In this document: in pieces, positions 51,301 through 59,241 of the stretch
Numbering within the stretch: position 1 is the first letter of the stretch
How the letters are laid out: every line of letters begins with the position of its first letter
Source of the DNA: Rhodosorus marinus
Taxonomy: Eukaryota > Rhodophyta > Stylonematophyceae > Stylonematales > Stylonemataceae
Direction: 5' to 3'
DNA: 64,000 nucleotides
Assembly: GCA_029953675.1 (NCBI GenBank)
Contig: JAMWBK010000001.1
Span: 1,339,001 to 1,403,000 of the forward strand
Notes under the pieces: generated by a model
Told to the model about the DNA's origin: nothing
Databases searched by the model: none
Seen by the model: the letters and a program-made list of their open reading frames with translations, nothing else
Program-made: the position numbers and the translations under genes

Positions 51301-52142
51301 CGATGGCGTTTGACTCTGGTATCTCGATCCCCGCCGGTGCAGAGGTGACGTACAAGATTCCGGGAAGATGTTCGAGAGTCAGTTTCAGAGTGGGAGCAGG
51401 GGGTGGAGCGACCTTTGGAGACACTAAACTGGTGACCTTGGTCGATGGAGAGCCAGCTTGTACGGAGCAGAATTTTATCCACCGCGATGGAGCGAAAGTA
51501 TTCTCGTGCAGCGTGAATGGGGGGAAGGAACTAAAACTGTTGTCCGTCAAGGGAGCTACAAAGGGTGCGATCATAGTGGGAGAGGGAGAGTTGGACTGTG
51601 CAATTGGAACTCGGAAACCTGTTTGTGATATATCGACGCTCCCCAGCAGCTTTCGGGTCGGACACATCATTGACTTTGCGGGACAGGGCTATCGCTTCAA
51701 CGGAGAGAAACTACCTGCGAGCGCTGTCAACTGGGATGTCACTCTTGTTCACTGTCAGCCGGAGTGTCACGATCATCCAGAAGCCAGATTTGAGGGCAGG
51801 AAGAACGGGAGTTACAGGGTGCCAGACCACGGTGACTACTTCTTTATCAAGATCGACTGCACGGTGCAGGACAGGGGGGAAATATCCAAAACGTCAGCAA
51901 ATGTTCTCCCAGAAACCGCTGTGATAACGGTGGAATCTGTGCCAACCGGGAAGATAGCTGCCATCGGCGACACCCCGGGGCGGACGCCACTTTCCAAGAC
52001 GGTGGTCGTGGGCTCGAGGACCACCGTAGACATCGACCCCGTCGCATTCGGATTATGGGATCATGACAATAGCCTGGTTCCGACGTTTAATCATAAGCTC
52101 GAGGACGGACGTCCAGTCTTCTTTGTCGCCAGGTTCGATTGA
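48351..52142 (+). CDS. Gene 4: secreted PQQ-dependent sugar dehydrogenase-like protein with Big_5 and NPCBM domains
   Basis: The 1263-aa product starts at ATG 48351 (MGSGVLLLLVVASLA), with a signal peptide ending near VVGAA; the in-frame TTG at 48297 is rejected. The propeller keeps the His in AHTMGGLF, ISIGDSAF, GLRNPW and a diverged DTGESTLEEFNLV. Big_5 and NPCBM modules follow in the same order as the paralogues. The C-terminus has HCQPECHDHPE and ends FVARFD. It is the most diverged member, with many substitutions in the third NPCBM-like region. It completes a set of intact genes in one orientation. Confidence 0.85.
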   Translation: MGSGVLLLLVVASLACKQAVVGAALTRVDFRDLPVAEDIPGLPTDFDFLPHGQTDRILVSGYRGLVQVVLKGVVQKKLFLDNTVPQEVRDKFTGHSKLLDRGLAHEYRAVAIDADFDHNPYVYFSYVLYPERVEGIAPQGFVSRYRVSDDLTEAVISSETVILGSYVNGDCRNVTSSEDNICITRGAHTMGGLFTDPEGNVWISIGDSAFAADYDRPNAMRCQDIDSLYGKVLRVDRNGKGLPGNPYYNGDREANRSKVISSGLRNPWNIHWDAELSTAWLADTGESTLEEFNLVEFGGNYEWPCKESYLDRFQFGVFPECADILGAVPPSSRPAYTGRRVSAAFSYHHTEGTAVTAALKVNIADWPEEFQNGVYFSDYTGNWIKYVKIDRTGKVVSEAFDFASEVPGPVNIRIGSNACLYYLALTASQLGRICYHENNSPPVVTGLVPPNGFKDAARSTLIEVAVSKKVTPVSAWVAITVEETVSGNVVAGSVEQDDLRNVLTFVPNAMLKGATRYTVTVSGLVDFKGKRMVGSERSIFKTGEGFLQYVSDLPLDVEPRLERVALDTAYDLVTPIKIRGRRFRKGLSFTPSVLIDVKVPEGCTSVDGYYGMEDLAFRITRGAIIFTIFADGTLVYDSTVDGLRIPSRKIDPEYFFRLDVKSGSTLTFRGDKGDPEGPLNKDNRAVWADLRFRCGDLDATSPRVESFEPHEGEITSIDTMIRITFDEVMNFNTIIQAVSIKSAAGRRIPWLAIEQSNPQLFVLAVEDLEFDTRYVVSISKVATDVSRNPLEAEVVWSFTTESPAASGEILRFVRDLIPHRSTGGVSSDGFPRSFSPGVQVYDKGLGMRANSMVSYDLSGLGCTRFRGRTGRDAAAGGDAGSCRLQIFSGPSAKTSTRRVDRYHRAAEPSVALDFDLQGDKYLAFKVSAGGDGGRARDFCDIAGTRLKCDKGNIRVADLPALARQGVIERNRSAARLPLQLFRYSMAFDSGISIPAGAEVTYKIPGRCSRVSFRVGAGGGATFGDTKLVTLVDGEPACTEQNFIHRDGAKVFSCSVNGGKELKLLSVKGATKGAIIVGEGELDCAIGTRKPVCDISTLPSSFRVGHIIDFAGQGYRFNGEKLPASAVNWDVTLVHCQPECHDHPEARFEGRKNGSYRVPDHGDYFFIKIDCTVQDRGEISKTSANVLPETAVITVESVPTGKIAAIGDTPGRTPLSKTVVVGSRTTVDIDPVAFGLWDHDNSLVPTFNHKLEDGRPVFFVARFD

Positions 52143-52509
52143 AATGCAGAGTAGGCTGGGAACTCATAAGCTATAGAACAATTGATTTCTTATTTAAAAA
52201 CCGAATTCATGTTTAGGATAGATGATTGAATATCTACTAGTGTAAGCAATACAGAGTTTAAACTTCATAGAGATTTATTGGATAATAAAATGAAATTGAT
52301 TAGATTGTGACAACTAAAGCCTATAATAAGTGTTTGGATTGGATAAACGAATCGGATAACAAGGATTTGGATTGGATAAAAGCTGCTTAAGTATTCAATA
52401 ATGCACAAATAAATAAGACGAATTTGAATTGATTGGATTATGTGGAAAATCACTGCCCTTCTGACATCGGTACGTGGTTGGTAGTTGCCATTTATTACCG
52501 CTATTACTG
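52143..52509. other. AT-rich 3' flank of gene 4
   Basis: AATAAAA occurs near 52285. Repeated GGATTGGATAA words (52334-52440) give a low-complexity pattern. No gene was recognised. Confidence 0.4.
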
Positions 52510-52993
52510 AAACCTTTACCCGTCGCGGACTTTCAAAATGATGAACGCCGTGTAGCCGACCTGGTGATCACCTGTGACGACAGCCGCCGTACCACATACG
52601 TTGATCTTGCTGTTCCTAACCCTCAAGCTAGTCGTTATCTCCCGGCTGCGGGGGAGCGCCGTGGCTCTGCCGCCGCCAGCATGAGACGCCGCAAAGAGAT
52701 CAAATACGCAGGGGCTTTGTCTTCCCCTGGTGTTCGTGCTTCGGCACTAGCACATCGCTTGGTACCCCTGATCATTGAGTGCTTTGGGTTCATGGACTCT
52801 GTTGGTTCTCGCTGGCTTCGGGAGTTGTTCCGCGAACGCCCTGACCGTCTTCAATCGTTGTTTACCCGCTTAAGTTTCCTGCTGTGGCGCATGAACGCCG
52901 CTTTGATGTTGGAGGCGCGAGTACTTCGCCGCGCTTAGTCTTTTTTTCCCCTCGGGGTTTTTTTTTTCAGCCTCCGATTAAACCATTCGCTCG
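52510..52993 (+). mobile_element. LINE B 3' end with intact ORF2 tail
   Basis: It begins at KPLPVADFQNDERR and includes the whole endonuclease core (VADLVITCDD, YVDLAVP), the Arg-rich segment and the natural stop at 52936-52938, then the terminus CCATTCGCTCG. The 5' flank TATTACTG and 3' flank TATTATTG may be a target duplication with one mismatch. Confidence 0.85.
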
Positions 52994-53089
52994 TATTATT
53001 GGTAAATGCCAAAACAAGTTCGCATTTACCAAACCGCATTTCGACGGTTTTTGCGCTAACTTCTCTGAGCCAAGATACCGCGGATTTCG

Positions 53090-53835
53090 GGGCCCACGTG
53101 CTCGCCAACTGCCCCGCTGTGAAAGGTGTCCGAACCCTACGACATACGCGGATCTTGAACCTGTTGTACCGCTGAGGAGCACCTGCCGTCGCAGCCTACC
53201 AAATGATGAACGCGGCATGGCTGCTCACCTCGTGGTCACCTGTGACGATAGCCGCCGTACGACGTGCGTTGATCTTGCTACTAATCCTCGGGCTAGTTGT
53301 TATGTGCCGGCTGCGGGAGAGAGCCGTGGAATTGCCGCTGCTCTGAGACGTCGCAAGGAGTTGAAATATGCGGGGGCTTTGTCTTCCCCAGGCATTGGTG
53401 CTTCGGCTCTAGCTCATCGCCTGGTACATCTGGTCATTGAGTGCTTTGGGTTTATGGGATCCGTTGGTTCTCGTTGGCTTCGGGAATTCTTCCGCGAACG
53501 CCCTGACCATCTCTCGTCGTTGTTTTTTTTTGTACCCGTTCAAGTTTCTTGGCTGTGGCGCGAGGGGGAAAAATACCACTCGCGGCGAAGATCGCGCGGC
53601 TCCAACATCAGAGCAGGCGTTCACACACCACAGCACGAAACTGGCTTTATTAGCACGAGACTTAAGACCCGTAAACGACGAGGGGAGACGGTCAGGGCGT
53701 TCGCGGAACAACTCACAAAGCCAACGGGAACCAGCGGAATCCATAAAGCAAAAAAAAATCTCAATGACCAGAAGTAGCAGGCGATGAGCTAAAGCCGAAG
53801 CGCGAATGCCTGGGGAATATGAAGCCCCGCATGTT
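53090..53835. mobile_element. Two diverged LINE B-like fragments arranged tail to tail
   Basis: The plus-strand part (53090 to about 53555) runs from the CCHC finger region (LANCPAVKGV) through HLVVTCDDSRRTT to the ECFGF segment. The part from about 53570 to 53835 is the same region on the minus strand (SAGSRWLCELFRERPDRL). Together they form a long imperfect inverted repeat. Both belong to a subfamily distinct from the 16012-20740 copy. Confidence 0.7.
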
Positions 53836-54660
53836 CTATTTTACTTCTTCGGCGGGGGCACGCCGTGGTCCCAAGCGGTGGTCCCAAGGGGGGCCCGTCT
53901 TGGCCTGGAGCTGTCGCCCACCTGAGGGCTGCCCCAGGACGGAAAGGTCCGCTCCCGCTGAGGGAACATTCGAAGGATTAGGCAGCTCTGTACCCCTCTC
54001 CGAAGAGGCCCCAGCCGCGGAACCGCCTTTGTCACCTCCAGATCCCGGAGCTGCCCTCGCCTGTACCGGGACAGGTTGTTGATTGACCTGGGGAAGTTGA
54101 CTGTCTTCCGCCAACTTGGCCACCCGGCTGGAATTTAAATTCTGACCCGAATTTGAATTTTCCTTCGCCAGGAGACCCGATTCCAGCCCCCTTAGCTTCT
54201 GGGTGAGCTGAGGCTATGACACCTCGATCGCCCGCGGCCGTAATCAGGCTTGTTACAGCAGAGAGCAGGACACGCACTTGCGTACCAGAGGCGCCCTGTA
54301 ACTCCACCTGCGTGGAGAAAGGGCCCGCACGAAGAGACACTCTGTGTCCACCTTCAGTAGACACCTCCGCCGGCGGGGTCTCCGGACCCTCAGGAGTGGA
54401 GCGCGGAGGGACCCCGGCCATCACGGAAGAGCGTGTTGAAGAGGAGTTTCACGAAGGAACTCGACCAAAAAAACCCGCACAACCAGCACCTCAGACAGAA
54501 AGCTCCGGATCGAACACACTCAAAGGGGGAGAATCCCCGAGAACCAACCACGAAACCCGAAAAAGCAGCGAGAGGATGCGCCTGCAACGATGAACACTCT
54601 CGGACCCGAACACGACTCCAATCGCAACCGAAGACCAACTCAAACCCCCCCCCTACTACT
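53836..54660 (-). mobile_element. 5' end of a LINE related to family A (ORF1 fragment)
   Basis: From ATG 54424 or 54421 the minus strand reads MAGVPPRSTPEGP, then ASGTQVRVLLSAVTSLITAA, clearly homologous to the A ORF1 N-terminus. A frameshift lies between about 54090 and 54210, after which AKLAEDSQ, QVNQQPVPVQAR and SGGRQLQA continue the homology until about 53836. The 5' leader also resembles that of A. It is a third, A-like subfamily and is truncated at its 3' side by the inverted B-like fragments. Confidence 0.7.
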
Positions 54661-54684
54661 AGCCGTACAATAGGTCAAAGTTAG

Positions 54685-54815
54685 GCGATATTATAGAAGC
54701 ACGCTGGCCGAGGTGCGCCACGGCCGCCTGAGCTTGCACACTTTTCTCCCTAATTCCTAGTTCGCCTAGTTCCCTTTTACACCCTGTGTAGTGCCTCAGC
54801 TTTTTTTTTATTAGG
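54685..54815 (+). mobile_element. Diverged LINE A tail
   Basis: GCACGCTGGCCGAGGTGCGC and the 3' UTR words CCCTAATTCCTAG and TTCCCTTTTACACC resemble the A subfamily ending AEARHRRLGL. It abuts the 5' leader of the A-like ORF1 fragment. Confidence 0.6.
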
Positions 54816-55689
54816 TAGCCCGCACCACCAGACTTGCTGACTTCTAGGATTACTTCTTAGACACTTCCAGTCTCTGAGATTTTGGAATTGGGGAATTCGT
54901 TCATGCAGAAGACGCAGGGTTGCAAAAACCTTAGTCCTACCCGAACTTGGTCCTGATTACTGTACTAGCCGAAGAAGTATGAATCACTGGCATCGCTTAC
55001 AACGGCTGTTTTTGTCCTAGTAGCGAAGTACGTCAGCAATAAAACCACCTCATGACCTGGCAACCTGTCATTCCTCCTTCATAGGTTGTATTACGTCCTG
55101 CGTAGCGTCCAGCCTGGAGCCTGGGCAGGAGGTTTGGGTATTGTCTGAGCGTGTCAATAGTGTTAGTGGTGTGTGTTTAGTAGCTGCAAAATAAAGGCTA
55201 CAGCGAGCAGGCGGGGGATGGGGGATGGGGGGTTAACTATCGCTGGAGGCAGTGGCGGGGAAACTTTTCACGACAAAAACCCCGAAAAAGACAGCACACT
55301 CCCTAACAACAACATCAAAAAACTCCCATTAATAACCCCAGTATAAAGAATCAAAGCCGGAGAGCAAGCAACACCTGGGGCTTACATGCCCTTCTCCCTA
55401 GTCCCCATAGTTTCCTTTTACGTTTTGCGTAGCGCTCAGGCTATGTTGGCAAAACCACCACAGGTGGCTAACCGGGAAAACGGGGGAAAAGGCAACTAAA
55501 GTAGAGCTTCCAATCGAGAAACACAACGGCGGCCCAAAAACAACCCGAATCCAAAGACACGTAACAGCCGAGATCACGGCCAACAAACATTCGGGCTTGC
55601 CGCGTTCATAATCATACTTTGTTCAGAGACAACAACCCACAAGGTAAGAAGCCTACGGGAAACCAAGAGAACGGAACAACATCTGACCG
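54816..55689. other. Intergenic region with one more A-like tail
   Basis: A further diverged A 3' UTR lies at about 55366-55456 (CCCTAGTCCCC, TTGCGTAGCGCTCAGGCTATG). G-rich GGGGGATGGGGGATGGGGGG lies at about 55213-55232. No gene was recognised. Confidence 0.45.
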
Positions 55690-55885
55690 AAGAGTAGCGG
55701 AAGCGGCAATGTTTTTTAGAATGTCGCGCACATCAAATTCACCAAAAGGATCATCCGCACGCTCGGCCCGGTAGATTCGGTTCCGTAATCCATCCGGTCT
55801 ACGGGGGTTTTGCGTCGTCGTCTCCTTTTCAGAAGTAGATTCTTTCCTCTTCAGGTCCCATTTTTTAAATTCATCTGCAGGAGAC
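55690..55885 (-). pseudogene. Broken duplicate of the 3' end of the RTX-like gene
   Basis: The minus strand matches the last 65 or so codons of the neighbouring gene (55945-56931): GPEEERIYF, KGDD, RIYRAE and FDVRDILKNIA. TGA replaces the Gly after IYF, and a TAG follows, so it is dead. It lies immediately downstream of the intact gene in the same orientation, as expected for an unequal tandem duplication. Confidence 0.75.
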
Positions 55886-55944
55886 AGCCAAGAGAATGGC
55901 CTCCATCTAACGAATGAATCTATAGTCCGTAAAGACTGTGTTTT

Positions 55945-56931
55945 TTATTGTCCAAGGGCCATGTTTTTCAGAATGTCGTCTATATCAAAAGTACCTTTAG
56001 CCTGATTCACGCCCTCGCCCCCGTAGATTCGGTCTTGAAGTCCATCGGCAATGGATTCTGCGAAGTCGTCTCCTTTTCCGAAGTAGATTTTTTCCTCCTC
56101 AGGTCCCATTTGAACTTCGTCATTTCCTCCCTTCAGGAATAAAGTACTACCATCCCCCCCATAATACTCATTGTTAATTATTTCTGTGCCCTCGGACCCG
56201 ATCACGACGTCATAGCCTTTGAAAAGACCAAGGTAGGCGTCATTAACTTCATCTTCAGAAACGATAAACAAGTCGTTGCTATTCGTTCCATTCCAAATGT
56301 CCAATGCGCAGCCAGGAACACAGTCCTTATTTGCTTCATTGATCAGATTCGGACAGCCAATAGAGTACGGACATCCCTCATCAGAGCTACATGCGTCGTC
56401 CTTAATTGTAACTTTCGTATCAACGCCCGCAACCTCGACGATCGCCTCAAACACTAGACACTGCTCCGTCTCACAGCACGTTGATGCTGCTGGAATTTCG
56501 TCAAAGCAGATTCTAATCGCCCCCATTTTCTTCCCAGGGGTCAGCTTGGTGGCGTTCCTCCTCCTCTGAAATTTATCCTTGACTTCTGTTGGGATGCTGC
56601 TGCAATCCGGATGGATACCTACCCTCAGTTCCTTGATCATTGCTGGGTCAACGTGCCTTAACGATAATCTCAAGCAACCCGTCGGAGCCTTGTCTTTGGG
56701 GTTCTCATTTCGTACGCACAGCTTGGGAGTTTTCCCGTTCAGCTGGTCAAGTGTCAGCTCCTTGCAGTAGGATTCACCCCAGAGAACTCTCCTTTCAATC
56801 TCGATAATACGTCCCTCTCCGTCAACTACCTCTGGGTCAGGGAGATCAAAACTTGCACACGTATTACCCAACGCATCTCCCCACACGAGACACAAAGTGC
56901 CTGCTAAAGCCACCACCAACGCCAACTTCAT
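55945..56931 (-). CDS. Secreted acidic protein with RTX-like C-terminal repeats
   Basis: The 328-aa product starts at ATG 56931 (MKLALVVALAGTLCLVWG), which places a signal peptide first; an upstream ATG at 56967 would bury it. Residues 20-210 are Cys-rich (including TCCETEQC and a DEGCPYSIGCP patch) and unknown to me. Residues 211-310 have Gly/Asp-rich repeats (IWNGTNSNDLF, YGGDGSTLFLKGGNDEV, YFGKGDD, IYGGEG) resembling hemolysin-type calcium-binding nonapeptide repeats, though degenerate. A role in extracellular calcium binding or wall architecture is plausible. RTX repeats are not in themselves evidence of toxicity, and I see no toxin domain. A tail duplicate lies at 55690-55885. Confidence 0.75.
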   Translation of the reverse strand: MKLALVVALAGTLCLVWGDALGNTCASFDLPDPEVVDGEGRIIEIERRVLWGESYCKELTLDQLNGKTPKLCVRNENPKDKAPTGCLRLSLRHVDPAMIKELRVGIHPDCSSIPTEVKDKFQRRRNATKLTPGKKMGAIRICFDEIPAASTCCETEQCLVFEAIVEVAGVDTKVTIKDDACSSDEGCPYSIGCPNLINEANKDCVPGCALDIWNGTNSNDLFIVSEDEVNDAYLGLFKGYDVVIGSEGTEIINNEYYGGDGSTLFLKGGNDEVQMGPEEEKIYFGKGDDFAESIADGLQDRIYGGEGVNQAKGTFDIDDILKNMALGQ

Positions 56932-57131
56932 CGCTTCCAATCTAGCCAGCCATCTACACACTCCCATACCCCACCAATACAATGTCTCACCTTCTGAACA
57001 GCGGATGCGTCGACAACGATGGTGCTACATATATTATGATGTTGGCTAACTGGATTTCGTTGACCTCGGCTTTGATATTTCGGCACGAGGTCCTCGCCTT
57101 GAGTAGTCGATGGGGAGAAGAGCATAAAATT

Positions 57132-57178
57132 GGGTTTTGATGTTGGAGGCGCAGGATCTTCTTCGCCTTACACTAGCC
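57132..57178 (+). mobile_element. Isolated LINE B-like tail fragment
   Basis: GTTTTGATGTTGGAGGCGCA and CTTCGCCTTACACTAG match the last codons of B ORF2. Only about 45 bp are present, 200 bp upstream of the RTX-like gene start. Confidence 0.55.
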
Positions 57179-57229
57179 AATTTCCCGTTGTGCTAAGACA
57201 ATCTGGGGGGCCTACACTTACCGTAGTCG

Positions 57230-58280
57230 GTTTTTGTTTGTTTTCTGAGATTTTGATAGATCGATCCCCTTCCCTCTCGACTGGCTCTACTAGCAGCCCA
57301 TTACTAAAGCTTTCACGGCAAAGTATCTTGCTCAAACCATTTTCCAATAGACCGTAACTTGAGAAGAAACTTCGATGGAGGAAAAAGCAAGTCACCGACA
57401 TGTTTATTGGACGTAGACAGGTTGGGAAAGCGGTGGGGAGCTGTTGGGAAACAAAAACAAAAAGCCGTTGGGAGGAACGGACAGTACTAGTATGGCAGTA
57501 CTAGTAGGGTTCTGCTGGAAAACGTATTGTCCACCCCGGGTTTACGTTAGTAATGTTTCGCATTTGCCCACCCTCGGTAGGATATAATTGAATGTATGTG
57601 TTGGAACGGTCACGCGGTCAGCGGTGAATATACGCTCTCAGCATGTAGAAGGATGATTCGCACATCGTCATACATACGGTGAGACCGATGTGCAAACGGT
57701 ATACGGTAGTAAAACCTCATAGAGGTTCAAACGTTTGAAATAGTTTGAACGGTACAAGGCATCGACTATCACCACAGTATAGTAGGTCACTTAAGTGCGA
57801 GACATCGCGACCCCAATGGTCGAACGAACGAATGGTCAGGGAAACAATAAAGAAACTATCGAAGTTTGGCTGACGGGACTTTGGTCAAGGTTGGGAAACC
57901 CCTAAAAACACAACAGTTTTTGTTTGTTTTCTGAGATTTTGATAGATCGATCCCCTTCCCTCTCGACTGGCTCTACTAGCAGCCCATTTCTAAAGCTTTC
58001 ACGGCTACGTATCTTGCTCTAACCATTTTCCAATAGACCGTAACCTCAGAAGAAACTTCGATGGAGGAAAAAGCAAGTCACCGACATGTTTATTGGACGT
58101 AGACAGGTTGGGAAAGCGGTGGGGAGCTGTTGGGAAACAAAAACAAAAAGCCGTTGGGAGGAACGGACAGTACTAGTATGGCAGTACTAGTAGGCTTCTG
58201 CTGTAAAACGTATTGTCCACCCTGGGTTTACGTTAGTAATGTTTCGCATTTGCCCACCCTCGGCAGGATATAATTGAATG
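57230..58280 (+). repeat. Pair of 365-bp direct repeats flanking a 321-bp spacer
   Basis: The copies 57230-57594 and 57916-58280 are equal in length and differ by only a handful of substitutions. Each starts GTTTTTGTTTG and ends ATATAATTGAATG. Both contain a doubled CAGTACTAGTA unit. The spacer (57595-57915) has no ORF of note. The layout resembles a miniature terminal-repeat element or a duplication, but the ends are not TG...CA. Confidence 0.75.
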
Positions 58281-58516
58281 AATTTATTTAATCGGGGTTT
58301 TCGAGTGCCGTCCGCAAACGTTTCTATCGGACGCCACCAATAATTTGTTGAAGTGGATAAACTACATGTAAAACAATATAAAACAAAGGGGTGTCCGATT
58401 CTAATTCTACGCAAAAAACAGGTTCTGATGATTGCCCGTGCGATAAACATGTGCGATAAATCGTCCGATATTCAATCAACGTTAGTCTAATAATCAATCA
58501 TCTCCCGCCGAGGTAT

Positions 58517-58656
58517 TGAATCATGATTACTTCTTGTTATGACAAGCTCTCACTGGCATATCATGAATCATGATACTTCTCGAGGTGAAATGCTGCCGGT
58601 ATCATGCAATGAATCATGATCACTTCTGAAACCGACAGGCTGTCATAGCATTGGTT
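58517..58656 (+). repeat. Three imperfect 46-47 bp repeats
   Basis: TGAATCATGAT followed by ACTTCT begins units at 58517, 58564 and 58610. The unit ends (CTGGCATATCA, CCGGTATCATG, CATAGCATTGG) are similar but diverged. ATCATGAT is palindromic. Confidence 0.6.
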
Positions 58657-58929
58657 GAGACAGAAAAAACCAGCTTTCGGATCCAACCGAAAAAGGTAAT
58701 CATAACCTCGCATGTAGATGGGAATCAAACCGAATTCGAGTTTGTAGACGACCATGCTGTGAAAAAGATGAAAACGATCATTGAAAAATATCGGACCGAA
58801 TCGGTCGTTATCGGACCACTTATGCGGACGAAGCCAGTTTTTATTGTATATTCAGGTCTGATAAACTCATATCGGACGGAGAGATGGCCGAACCCCAACA
58901 TCTCCTCGGCCTTTTGGCTAACATCAATT

Positions 58930-59055
58930 TGTTAAACAAAACTAGGTCTATGAGTGTTAAGTCCTCCGTTTTACCCCACCTTTACTCCGAACCAACCATA
59001 CTTGATGGTTTCTAGGAGTTTTCTTCTTTCAGCCCCGGATTGGACAAATTCATTC
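58930..59055 (-). mobile_element. Copia LTR end and short LINE B-like terminus
   Basis: The reverse complement of 58930-59016 matches 1121-1207 (CATCAAGTATGGTTGGTTCG, ACTCATA and ACCTAGTTTTGTT). Directly next to it on the plus strand, 59020-59055 reads TTCTTTCAGCCCCGGATTGG and ends ATTCATTCA, like the B terminus. Sequence from 58657 to 58929 has a 94-codon plus-strand open stretch without recognised motifs. Confidence 0.5.
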
Positions 59056-59241
59056 AATATGCGATTGATTACCTTTTTCGGTGGGTTCACGAAGGTGGTT
59101 TTTGCTCGCTCAACCATGCCATGACAGCCTGTCGATTTCAACAGTAATCATGAGCCATTGTTGAGAACTGGAAAGCTTCTTCCGAAATATGAAGACGTCG
59201 CTGAACTCTTTATTTCATATACCCGTCCTAGAAGAGCATCT

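Noticed and set aside
55945-56931. Toxin annotation for the RTX-like protein
   Set aside because: Only degenerate calcium-binding-like repeats are present; no pore-forming or enzymatic toxin domain or secretion context is visible.
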